Part shown: piece after piece, positions 1 to 7,091 of the stretch | How the letters are laid out: each line of letters starts with the position of its first letter | Position numbering within the stretch: position 1 is the first letter of the stretch | NCBI GenBank assembly: GCA_030835135.1 | Contig: JAUQWO010000034.1 | Span: 1 to 64,000, forward strand | Direction of reading: 5' to 3' | Origin: Bacteroidota bacterium | GTDB lineage: Bacteria; Bacteroidota; Ignavibacteria; UBA10030; UBA6906 | DNA: 64,000 nucleotides | Notes under the pieces: generated by a model | Told to the model about the DNA's origin: nothing | Databases searched by the model: none | Seen by the model: only the letters and a program-made list of their open reading frames with translations | Made by a program: the position numbers and the translations under genes

Positions 1-198
1 ACTGGCGATCACTGCCTGTCCGCCGGCCGTCAGGCCGGCGGGCGTGGGCATGTACTCCAGCGCCAGAAAGACCGCCAGCCCGACGGGAACGCCGAGATAC
101 TTCATCCAGCGTTCCGTCGGTGTGGCTTTCCGCTTGTGGACGACCGAGAGCTTGTGCTTCTCCAGGTCGAGCAGATCGTCGAGTGCGCGTTCTGTCAT
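1..198 (-). CDS. DASS/SLC13-family anion:sodium symporter, N-terminal part (runs off the window)
   Basis: The first 66 codons are visible on the minus strand, starting at ATG 198, 12 bp after the Ppx stop. The translation has a charged cytoplasmic start (MTERALDDLLDLEK), then a first membrane segment (YLGVPVGLAVFLALEYM), then PTPAGLTAGGQAVIAS. A PTPxGL...GQ stretch just after the first helix is typical of SLC13/DASS carriers, which import dicarboxylates, sulfate or phosphate with sodium. The family call rests on this short motif, and substrate cannot be read from it. Its place behind Ppx and CYTH genes makes phosphate or another oxyanion a reasonable guess, which is inference only. Confidence 0.6.
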   Translation of the reverse strand, partial: MTERALDDLLDLEKHKLSVVHKRKATPTERWMKYLGVPVGLAVFLALEYMPTPAGLTAGGQAVIAS

Positions 199-210
199 GG
201 CTCGCTGCCG

Positions 211-1125
211 TCAGGCTCCGAACCGGTCGACCAGGAGACCATGACGCAGGCCGCGGTCGCTCACGGTGAAGATGTCCTTGTGGAGTTTCTCCATGATGGT
301 CTGCACGATGCATAACCCGGCGAGGATCACGTCAGCACGTTTGGGCTGGAGCCCGATGACGTGGCGCCGATCTTCCACCGTGCGCGATCGGTAGAGCTCG
401 ATCTGCCGGTCGATCTCCCATGTGTCGATCGTCGAACCCTGGACGATGTCCGGATCGTACCTGGCGAGCCGGTGACGCACGCCCGCGATGTTGGTGACGG
501 TCCCGCCCATGCCTACAAGGGCATCCGGTGACGCCGCTGCATCAAGACGCTGAAGGTCCTTGCCGATCGCGTCCACAGCCTCCTTCACCCTCTCCGGCGT
601 GACCACATCGCCGAGCCCGTACGATTCCGTGAACCGGAGGGCGCCGACATTCAGGCTGAAACGATCCAGGACCGCCGTGCCCTTGCCGAAGACGAACTCC
701 GTGCTGCCGCCGCCGGTATCGAAGATCACCATCGATCCTTCGGACAGTCCGATGCCGGACTTGACCGCGAGGTACGACAGGCGGCTTTCTTCCTCTCCGG
801 GGATGACTTCGATGGTCAGGCCACACCGCTCCCGGACCCGGTCGATGAACTGCTTGCTGTTCCTGGCCGTGCGCAGGGCCATCGTGCCGACGGCCGCGAC
901 GGCCCCGGCACCTTCTTTGGCTGCTTCCGCGACCATGGCCGCAATGGCGGTGACATTGCGTTCCATCGCCTCCGGCCCGATCTCGCCGGTCGCCTGCAGC
1001 GTTTCGCCGAGCCGCGTGAGGTCCGCCCGGTCGACCACAACCCCCCAGGTCCCGTCGTCCGCGCGCTCACCGATGTGGAACTTGATCGAGTTGGTGCCGA
1101 TATCAATGACGGCAAACCGTGCCAT
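211..1125 (-). CDS. ppx: Ppx/GppA-family exopolyphosphatase / pppGpp phosphatase
   Basis: A 304-residue protein of the ASKHA (actin-like) phosphatase fold. Ppx/GppA enzymes remove terminal phosphate from polyphosphate or convert pppGpp to ppGpp. The N-terminal phosphate-1 loop AVIDIGTNSIKFHIGE (about residues 5-20) is clear. The family motif GEEESRLSYLAV with the catalytic glutamate lies near residue 115, and the phosphate-2 loop FDTGGGSTEF near residue 138. GMGGTVTNIAG near residue 205 and GLCIVQTIMEKL and DRGLRHGLL at the end are also characteristic. The length matches short forms made only of the catalytic domain, without the C-terminal HD domain of E. coli Ppx. It sits between the CYTH-like gene (10 bp upstream) and the DASS carrier. 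Choice between polyphosphate and pppGpp is not possible from sequence. Confidence 0.9.
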   Translation of the reverse strand: MARFAVIDIGTNSIKFHIGERADDGTWGVVVDRADLTRLGETLQATGEIGPEAMERNVTAIAAMVAEAAKEGAGAVAAVGTMALRTARNSKQFIDRVRERCGLTIEVIPGEEESRLSYLAVKSGIGLSEGSMVIFDTGGGSTEFVFGKGTAVLDRFSLNVGALRFTESYGLGDVVTPERVKEAVDAIGKDLQRLDAAASPDALVGMGGTVTNIAGVRHRLARYDPDIVQGSTIDTWEIDRQIELYRSRTVEDRRHVIGLQPKRADVILAGLCIVQTIMEKLHKDIFTVSDRGLRHGLLVDRFGA

Positions 1126-1135
1126 TGCCCGCTCC

Positions 1136-1723
1136 TTATGCTGTCATGTTCACGAGTGACTTCAGACCGCGGAGATAGTTGATGTTCGGGTAACGGTCGA
1201 GGCCAAGCTCCCGCACCGTCGCGATGACCCTGGCCGCGTCCTCGGACTCGATGGCCACGGTGCGCGTCTTGCGTCCGTCAGCGGTCACGTCCGCCATTTC
1301 GGCGATGCACCCGTTGATCGTGTATCCGGTGCGCACCTTCTTCACGTCCACCGCGCGCAGATGCTTGCTCGGTTTGATGAGCTCGTCGATGAACTGCTGG
1401 AACGTATACTCCGTGCGGGCGAAGGCCGGCGGCTGGACTCGAAATGCGGCGAATACATTCACGATCTCCGCTACGGGAAGAGGGAAGGCCCCCTTCATGA
1501 TCGGCTTCCACTGCTCGAGGCTGTCATCATTGACCTGCTGCAACGTCTTGATGTCCATGAGCATGTCGCGGACCTTGGTGTTGTCATTGCTCACCGCGGA
1601 GAGGATGTAGACCTCAGCGCTCTCCCTGACCTTCTCCGGCGTGAATGCGGCGACACGCTTCTCAGCCTCGCCGAAACCTTCGCCAAATGTTCTCCATTCC
1701 CAGCGGGGGATGATCTTCTCCAT
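1136..1723 (-). CDS. CYTH-like (triphosphate tunnel fold) domain protein
   Basis: I place the start at ATG 1723 because GGAG lies 6 nt upstream; the frame stays open further up but without a ribosome site. The 195-residue product begins IIPRWEWRTFGE and ends with a block usual for CYTH/triphosphate-tunnel proteins: VKKVRTGYTINGCIAEMADV, then TVAIESEDAARV, then NINYLRGLKSLV. CYTH enzymes bind triphosphates or polyphosphate in a beta-barrel tunnel through an N-terminal ExExK motif. Here the equivalent is RxExR (RWEWR), so catalysis is uncertain and polyphosphate binding is as likely as hydrolysis. It leads an operon with ppx and a DASS carrier, which supports a phosphate or polyphosphate role (inference). 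An adenylate cyclase role is less likely from context. Confidence 0.6.
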   Translation of the reverse strand: MEKIIPRWEWRTFGEGFGEAEKRVAAFTPEKVRESAEVYILSAVSNDNTKVRDMLMDIKTLQQVNDDSLEQWKPIMKGAFPLPVAEIVNVFAAFRVQPPAFARTEYTFQQFIDELIKPSKHLRAVDVKKVRTGYTINGCIAEMADVTADGRKTRTVAIESEDAARVIATVRELGLDRYPNINYLRGLKSLVNMTA

Positions 1724-1776
1724 GAGAGACTCCGTGATGTAGTGTGACTGAGGGTATGTGTTGTTTTGGAATGGCG

Positions 1777-1806
1777 ATACTATTCCATTTTCTATGCCAC
1801 AGACAA
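1777..1806 (-). promoter_or_regulatory. Candidate promoter for the CYTH-ppx-carrier operon
   Basis: Read on the minus strand, TTGTCT (1806-1801) and TAGTAT (1782-1777) are 18 bp apart. That would give a leader of about 45 nt to the ATG at 1723. The -10 box deviates from the TAnnTT pattern of the other promoters here. The surrounding 1724-1959 gap is AT-rich and must carry divergent promoters. Confidence 0.35.
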
Positions 1807-1904
1807 AAGTGACGAATTCTGCCAATTTTCAATGAACCCTTGCCTTTCTGCAGGGGTCTCGGGCGAAATATCGCCTTTTGACTGTCGGGTTTTCGCCTTT
1901 TTCA

Positions 1905-1933
1905 TTGCTTTTGGGGGCTCGGGCTGGTATCTT
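1905..1933 (+). promoter_or_regulatory. Promoter of the binding-protein/kinase/regulator operon
   Basis: TTGCTT (1905-1910), 17 bp, TATCTT (1928-1933). The predicted start of transcription near 1940 leaves about 20 nt before ATG 1960, which contains AAAGAG as a modest ribosome site. Confidence 0.55.
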
Positions 1934-1959
1934 CACCTATCATCTATTAAAGAGTAGCC

Positions 1960-2877
1960 ATGCAGCATCGCCTCCGCGCGGCATCCCTCCTTTTTGTGAT
2001 CGTGCTCTTCCTGGCTCTTGCGAGCGCTGCCCTGTACACATGGACAACCGACATCGGACAGGGTTTTCCGCCTGCCCGGGCCGGCGCGCAACCACCCACT
2101 GCCGCGACCAAGCCGGTCCTCAAGATCGGCGTCGTCTCCCGATATCCTCCGCCGGTGATCTACCACGGGTATCAGCCGATCATGGACTACCTCACGGACC
2201 GCACGCCATACGCGTGGGAACTGCGGCCTGCCGGCTCCTATCAGGAGGCCGTGGATCGGCTCGTGCGGGGTGAGACCGCCGCCGCCTTCCTGGGTACCTA
2301 CATCTATGTCCGGGCGCATGCACAGTACGGCGTGCGCGCCATCCTCAAACCTCTGAACGAGAACGGAGAGCCCTTCGCACGCTCCGTGCTGATCACCCGC
2401 TCCGGGAGCGCGATCCGGACCGTTCGCGACCTGGCCGGAAAGCGCATCGCACTGCCATCACAGGATTCGTTCTCAGGGAACTGGCTGTCGCTCGCGGCGT
2501 TCGGTCCTGAGGCAGCCCCCATCGTCCGCCATTTCTCGCACCACCATTCGGTCGTGTACCAGGTGCTGCGCGGCGCATTCGACGCCGGTGTGGTGAAGGA
2601 ACGGGTGGCACGGGAATTCGTGAACCGGGATATCCGGATCGTGCTCTCTTCCACGCCTATCCCGGGATCGCCTCTCGTCGTCGGGAAGTACTGCGACACC
2701 GCCGTCGTCCGTGCGATACGTACCGCCTTGCTTGCGATCGACGTGCGTGAGGCGTTCGACCGGGAACTCGTGCAGCAGTGGGATCAGGAATTCCGGTACG
2801 GCTTTGCCACGGCGACCGATGAGGACTTCGACGGGATCCGGGACCTGCTCAGGACCCGTGGAGGGAAGCAACCATGA
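1960..2877 (+). CDS. PhnD-like periplasmic binding protein (sensor partner)
   Basis: A 305-residue protein with an N-terminal hydrophobic segment (about residues 7-28), which is a signal anchor or signal peptide. The rest fits the phosphate/phosphonate-binding PhnD type of family 12 extracellular solute-binding proteins. It opens with LKIGVVSRYPP, then YQPIMDYLTDRTPY, then a repeated feature VDRLVRGETAAAFLG, and a second lobe with IRTVRDLAGKRIALPSQDS. No ABC ATPase or permease is adjacent. Instead the stop overlaps the start of a histidine kinase by ATGA, followed by an NtrC-type regulator. That suggests it feeds ligand information to the kinase rather than to a transporter (inference from context). 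Ligand unknown; an oxyanion is the family default. Confidence 0.75.
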   Translation: MQHRLRAASLLFVIVLFLALASAALYTWTTDIGQGFPPARAGAQPPTAATKPVLKIGVVSRYPPPVIYHGYQPIMDYLTDRTPYAWELRPAGSYQEAVDRLVRGETAAAFLGTYIYVRAHAQYGVRAILKPLNENGEPFARSVLITRSGSAIRTVRDLAGKRIALPSQDSFSGNWLSLAAFGPEAAPIVRHFSHHHSVVYQVLRGAFDAGVVKERVAREFVNRDIRIVLSSTPIPGSPLVVGKYCDTAVVRAIRTALLAIDVREAFDRELVQQWDQEFRYGFATATDEDFDGIRDLLRTRGGKQP

Positions 2878-4340
2878 CCCCGTCCGTCGGCCTGAGCCTG
2901 AAGGCACGCCTGATGCTCATCATCGGCGGCATCACCGCACTCCTGATGACCGTCATCTCCATGAGCATCCTGTATCAGTGGCGTGTCATGATCGTGGAGA
3001 ACCAGCGGCACAATGCCGAAGGCGTCACGCGGGCCATCGCCATCACGCTGACCGATGCGTTCCTGTACGGCGAATCCGAGGACCCGCCGTTGGAGGACCT
3101 GCTCGAGCGCAACGTGCGGAGCTTTGGCCTGACGATCCCCGGTCTCCGCTGGATCGCGGTGATCGACAACGACGGGACGATCCTTGCGCATACGGACGAT
3201 GTCATGGCCGGGCACGCGATCGGTGACACGCTCAGAGAGCGGATCCTGGGCGCGCGCGCGCTGATCAGCGCGATCACGCGCACTGACCGCTACGGGTGGG
3301 TGCTCGAGACGGTCCAGCCGCTCGGTGTGGGTGGGAAGCGATGGGGCGTGGTGCATGTTGCCTTCGACGCGGAAACCACCCACCGGGAGATCCGCTCCCT
3401 CTTCTTCCTCCTGATGGCGTTGACCTGGGGGACGACCGCGATGACCCTGCTCATCCTGTATCTCCTGATCGGCCGGCTGACGGATTCGCTGCATCAGTTC
3501 GTCGTGCTCATGGACAGGACCGGTCTGGAGTCTGATGAGATGGTTGCGGCAGCGCAGCGGTCGGATGAGATCGGATTTCTCCTCCACCACTTCGGCCTCC
3601 TGCGTCAGCGGCTCACGCAATCGCGCCGGGAACTCCTTGCGGTGCAGGAACAGATCGCGCGCGCTGAAAAACTCGCGTCGATCGGGCGGCTTGCATCCGG
3701 CGTGGCCCATGAGATCAACAATCCGCTCGCGGGGCTGAAGAACTGTCTCTACGCGATCGAACGCGAACCGGACAACTATTCCCAGACGCGGCTCTACCTG
3801 CAGTTGATGAAGGAGGGGATGGAGTACATCGAGACGGTCGTCCAGAAACTCCTGGGCTTTGCGCGCCAGCAGCCGGCAAGCATGCAGCAGGTGGACGTCA
3901 ATGCCGTGGTCATGAAGGTCGTCCGGCTGGTCGACTACAATATCAACAGGCGGAAGATCGGCCTGCGGACGGAACTTGCCGGAGACCTGCCGGTCGTCAC
4001 CGGCGATCCCCAGCTGCTCGCGGAGGTGTTCATGAACATCCTGCTGAACGCGATCGATGCCGTGGAGGAGCGCGGACAGATCACGATCACCTCATCGTGC
4101 GCCGAAGGGGCCGTTGCCGTGCGGATCACGGACAACGGGATGGGGATCGATCCGGAACATCTGGCGCACATCTACGATCCGTTCTTCACCACGAAAGGGC
4201 CCAAAGAGGGGACCGGGTTGGGGCTGTCCGTCAGCCTCGGCATCGTCGAGACCCATGGCGGCCGCATCCGCGTCAGAAGTGAGCAGGGCACGGGCGCCGA
4301 GTTCACTGTCGAGTTACCCGTGGAGGGAAAGAACCGATGA
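2874..4340 (+). CDS. Membrane-bound sensor histidine kinase (NtrB/ZraS-like core)
   Basis: This 488-residue kinase has transmembrane segments at about 11-33 and 176-200, flanking an extracytoplasmic sensor of about 140 residues. A HAMP-like linker and a helical stretch follow. The dimerisation/phospho-acceptor box is GVAHEINNPL, with the histidine at about 279. The ATPase domain has NILLNAIDAV (N box), DNGMGI (G1), FFTTK and GTGLGLS (G2). This core type usually pairs with sigma-54-dependent regulators, and exactly such a gene follows with an ATGA overlap. The upstream gene is a PhnD-like binding protein, also overlapping by 4 nt. The three therefore look like one signalling unit in which the binding protein touches the periplasmic sensor (inference). 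Confidence 0.92.
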   Translation: MTPSVGLSLKARLMLIIGGITALLMTVISMSILYQWRVMIVENQRHNAEGVTRAIAITLTDAFLYGESEDPPLEDLLERNVRSFGLTIPGLRWIAVIDNDGTILAHTDDVMAGHAIGDTLRERILGARALISAITRTDRYGWVLETVQPLGVGGKRWGVVHVAFDAETTHREIRSLFFLLMALTWGTTAMTLLILYLLIGRLTDSLHQFVVLMDRTGLESDEMVAAAQRSDEIGFLLHHFGLLRQRLTQSRRELLAVQEQIARAEKLASIGRLASGVAHEINNPLAGLKNCLYAIEREPDNYSQTRLYLQLMKEGMEYIETVVQKLLGFARQQPASMQQVDVNAVVMKVVRLVDYNINRRKIGLRTELAGDLPVVTGDPQLLAEVFMNILLNAIDAVEERGQITITSSCAEGAVAVRITDNGMGIDPEHLAHIYDPFFTTKGPKEGTGLGLSVSLGIVETHGGRIRVRSEQGTGAEFTVELPVEGKNR

Positions 4341-5683
4341 AGATCCTGATCGTTGAGGATGAGAAGATCCACCGCATCACGCTCACGGACCTTCTGACCA
4401 AGGAGGGGCATGTGGTCACCGCCTGTGCCGACGGCGATGCGGCGCTCGCCCAGGTAGCGGCGGAGCCGTTCGATCTCGTGCTGTCCGACCTGCGTCTGCC
4501 CGGCGCCGGCGGGATCGATGTCCTCCGGGCGGTCCGGACCCGCGCTCCCGAAACCATCGTCATCATGATGACGGCCTACGGAACGGTGGACACGGCGGTG
4601 GAGGCGCTCAAGCTCGGCGCGTACGATTATCTCATCAAGCCCTTCGCACCGGACAAGCTCCTGAGCACCCTCCGGCACCTGCATGAATTCCGGCGGGTGA
4701 TGGATGAGAACCAGCAACTGCGCCAGCAGATCCAGCAGATCGAGAAGCGCCCCATGATCGGCGATGCCCCTGCCATGCGGAAACTTTCGGAGACGATCCG
4801 TGCCGTTGCCGTGCGCGAGTACACCGTGCTGATCCGCGGCGAGAGCGGCACAGGAAAGGAGCTGGTGGCGCGGGCGTTGCACGATCTCAGCCCGAGGAGG
4901 GACCGGCCGTTCGTGACCCTCAACTGTGCGGCGCTTCCGGCATCGCTCCTGGAAAGTGAATTGTTCGGTCATGAGAAAGGCGCGTTCACCGGCGCGATCC
5001 GGCGGCACGATGGGTATGTGGAGCGCGCGGCCGGTGGAACGCTCTTCATCGATGAGATCGATGACCTGCCCATGGACCTGCAGCCCCGGCTGCTCCGCGT
5101 GCTGCAGGAGAAGGAGATCGTCCGGGTGGGGGGGTCCAGCATCATCCCCGTGGATGTGCGCATCCTTGCGGCCAGCAAAGTGGAGTTGCAGGATGAAGTG
5201 AAAGCGGGACGGTTCCGCGCCGATCTCTTCTACCGGCTGAACATCATCCCGCTGACGATCCCGCCGCTCCGCGACCGTCCGGAGGATATCGTCCCGCTCG
5301 TGGCGCACTTCTTCGAGAAGCACGGCGCGAGGGACAAATGCCGGCTCCTGTCGCCGCAGAGCTTCGATGACCTGCGCCGCTATCCGTGGCCCGGGAACGT
5401 CCGCGAACTCGAGAACCTCGTGGAACGGATCATTGCGCTCTCCGATGCGCTCGCGGTGCAGGAGATCCTTCGTGAGACGCTGGGTGATGCGCCCGCGGCG
5501 TCCGGTGGGACGGCGGATGGTGCCGCCCTCCCGTCGTCCTACACCGCACTCATGGAAGAACGGGAACGGGAGATCATCATGAAGGCGATGGAACAGTCGG
5601 GCGAGAACGTGACCGCGGCCGCGCGCCTGCTCGATCTCCCCCGCAGCACACTCCGGAGCAAGCTGGAGAAATGGCAGCAGTGA
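4337..5683 (+). CDS. Sigma-54-dependent response regulator, NtrC family
   Basis: A 448-residue regulator in three parts. The receiver domain (1-120) has acidic D8, phospho-acceptor D51 in DLVLSDLRLP, and the conserved lysine in YLIKPF. The AAA+ domain (about 140-370) has Walker A GESGTGKE, the GAFTGA loop that contacts sigma-54 RNA polymerase, and Walker B TLFIDEIDD. The C-terminal Fis-type helix-turn-helix ends ENVTAAARLLDLPRSTLRSK. All catalytic residues are present, so it should activate sigma-54 promoters when phosphorylated by the kinase encoded just upstream. I did not see a convincing TGGCAC-N5-TTGC sigma-54 site in this window, so its targets are probably elsewhere. Confidence 0.94.
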   Translation: MKILIVEDEKIHRITLTDLLTKEGHVVTACADGDAALAQVAAEPFDLVLSDLRLPGAGGIDVLRAVRTRAPETIVIMMTAYGTVDTAVEALKLGAYDYLIKPFAPDKLLSTLRHLHEFRRVMDENQQLRQQIQQIEKRPMIGDAPAMRKLSETIRAVAVREYTVLIRGESGTGKELVARALHDLSPRRDRPFVTLNCAALPASLLESELFGHEKGAFTGAIRRHDGYVERAAGGTLFIDEIDDLPMDLQPRLLRVLQEKEIVRVGGSSIIPVDVRILAASKVELQDEVKAGRFRADLFYRLNIIPLTIPPLRDRPEDIVPLVAHFFEKHGARDKCRLLSPQSFDDLRRYPWPGNVRELENLVERIIALSDALAVQEILRETLGDAPAASGGTADGAALPSSYTALMEEREREIIMKAMEQSGENVTAAARLLDLPRSTLRSKLEKWQQ

Positions 5684-5693
5684 ACAAACCGGT

Positions 5694-5721
5694 TTGATTC
5701 CACGGGGGCATTTTGTACATT
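5694..5721 (+). promoter_or_regulatory. Promoter of the MFS carrier gene
   Basis: TTGATT (5694-5699), 16 bp, TACATT (5716-5721), beginning 11 bp after the stop of the NtrC-type regulator. Transcription would start near 5728, giving a leader of about 29 nt to ATG 5757. Confidence 0.55.
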
Positions 5722-5756
5722 GACGCGATGGACCGTACCACTCGTTCCGGGAATGC

Positions 5757-7061
5757 ATGACCACCACCTCTGACACCGCTGCCGCTCCCTCCGGAGCGCT
5801 GCCCATGCCGCCACGCTGGTACCGCTGGACCGTCCTGGTCCTGATCAGTCTCGCGATGTTCGGCAACTACTACATCTACGACAGCATCAGCCCCCTGGCC
5901 GATGTGTTGAAGGAACAACTCCACTTCTCCGACGGCGATATCGGCCTGCTCAACGCGATCTACAGCATCCCGAACATCTTCATGGTGCTGATCGGCGGGA
6001 TGATCATCGACCGGATCGGCGTGAAGATCTCCACACTGCTCTTCGCCCTCCTCTGCCTGATCGGCGCCGCCGTCACCGTGTCGGCCCCGGTCCTGGAGGT
6101 GATGGCGGCAGGACGCCTCATCTTCGGGCTCGGTGCCGAATCTCTGATCGTCGCCGTGACCACTGCCATCGCCCGATGGTTCCGGGGGAAAGAACTGAGT
6201 TTTGCCTTCGGCATGAACCTGACGATCGCCCGCATCGGCTCCTTCGCTGCCTTGAACTCCCCCGGATGGGGATCGGCAATGTACTCGGACTGGCGGCTGC
6301 CGCTCCTCGTGTCGGTGGGTGCCGGTGTGGTGTGCGTGGCAGGAGCCATCCTCTACTGGGGCCTGGAAGCCTCGGCTGCGAAACGCTACAACCTCGGGGC
6401 CGGCGGGGAACAGGACAAGGTGGTCCTTGCGGAACTCCTCCGCTTCGGCACGTCGTACTGGGCCATCGTCGCCCTCTGTGTCGTGTTCTATTCCGCGGTG
6501 TTCCCGTTCCAGACTTTTGCGGTGAAGTTCTTCATGGAAGCGCACGGCACGACCCGTGAACAGGGCGGATTCCTGTCCAGCATCCTGACCCTCTTTGCGA
6601 TGATCGCAACACCCCTGTTCGGCCTTGCGGCGGACCGTTTCGGACGCCGGGCGACACTGATGGTCTGGGGCTCGTTCCTCATGATCCCCGCCTACCTGCT
6701 CATGGCCTATACCTCCGTCTCGCTGTATGTCCCGATGGCGCTCATGGGCACGGCGTTCTCTCTGATCCCCGCGGTGATGTGGCCGTCGGTCGCGTACATC
6801 GTGGGACAGGAGCGGCTTGGCACCGCGTACGGATTGATGACCATGGTGCAGAACATCGGACTCGCCGGGTTCAATCTTGCGATCGGCTGGGCGAACGATG
6901 CATGGGGCGCGAGCGCTGCCAATCCGGGCGGGTACGTGCCCGGCCTGTGGATATTCACCGGTCTCGGCATCACGGGTGTCCTGATGTCCTTGTTCCTTCT
7001 CCGTCACGAACGCGGTCCGGGAGCTCACGGACTCGAATCCATCACGACCCATAGCCGGTAG
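5757..7061 (+). CDS. Major facilitator superfamily transporter
   Basis: A 434-residue protein with about 12 hydrophobic helices and a 20-residue polar N-terminus. The loop 2-3 motif appears as GGMIIDRIGVKIS, and the matching loop in the second half is AADRFGRRATLM. Both are the conserved MFS signature (G-x3-D-R-x-G-R/K). The second half has a short periplasmic-side insertion around GASAANPGG. Such carriers move small solutes by proton exchange or symport. No neighbouring enzyme reveals the substrate. It has its own promoter at 5694, so it may be independent of the two-component system upstream, although it could still be a target of it. Start chosen at ATG 5757 with GGGA upstream. Confidence 0.85.
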   Translation: MTTTSDTAAAPSGALPMPPRWYRWTVLVLISLAMFGNYYIYDSISPLADVLKEQLHFSDGDIGLLNAIYSIPNIFMVLIGGMIIDRIGVKISTLLFALLCLIGAAVTVSAPVLEVMAAGRLIFGLGAESLIVAVTTAIARWFRGKELSFAFGMNLTIARIGSFAALNSPGWGSAMYSDWRLPLLVSVGAGVVCVAGAILYWGLEASAAKRYNLGAGGEQDKVVLAELLRFGTSYWAIVALCVVFYSAVFPFQTFAVKFFMEAHGTTREQGGFLSSILTLFAMIATPLFGLAADRFGRRATLMVWGSFLMIPAYLLMAYTSVSLYVPMALMGTAFSLIPAVMWPSVAYIVGQERLGTAYGLMTMVQNIGLAGFNLAIGWANDAWGASAANPGGYVPGLWIFTGLGITGVLMSLFLLRHERGPGAHGLESITTHSR

Positions 7062-7091
7062 GCGCTGCCCCCGGCAACCAAGGAGCCGTCA

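Noticed and set aside
1766-1957. A 63-codon plus-strand frame in the gap before the PhnD-like gene
   Set aside because: It has no ribosome site, no recognisable motif, and covers the region needed for the two divergent promoters; codon choice is unlike the neighbours.
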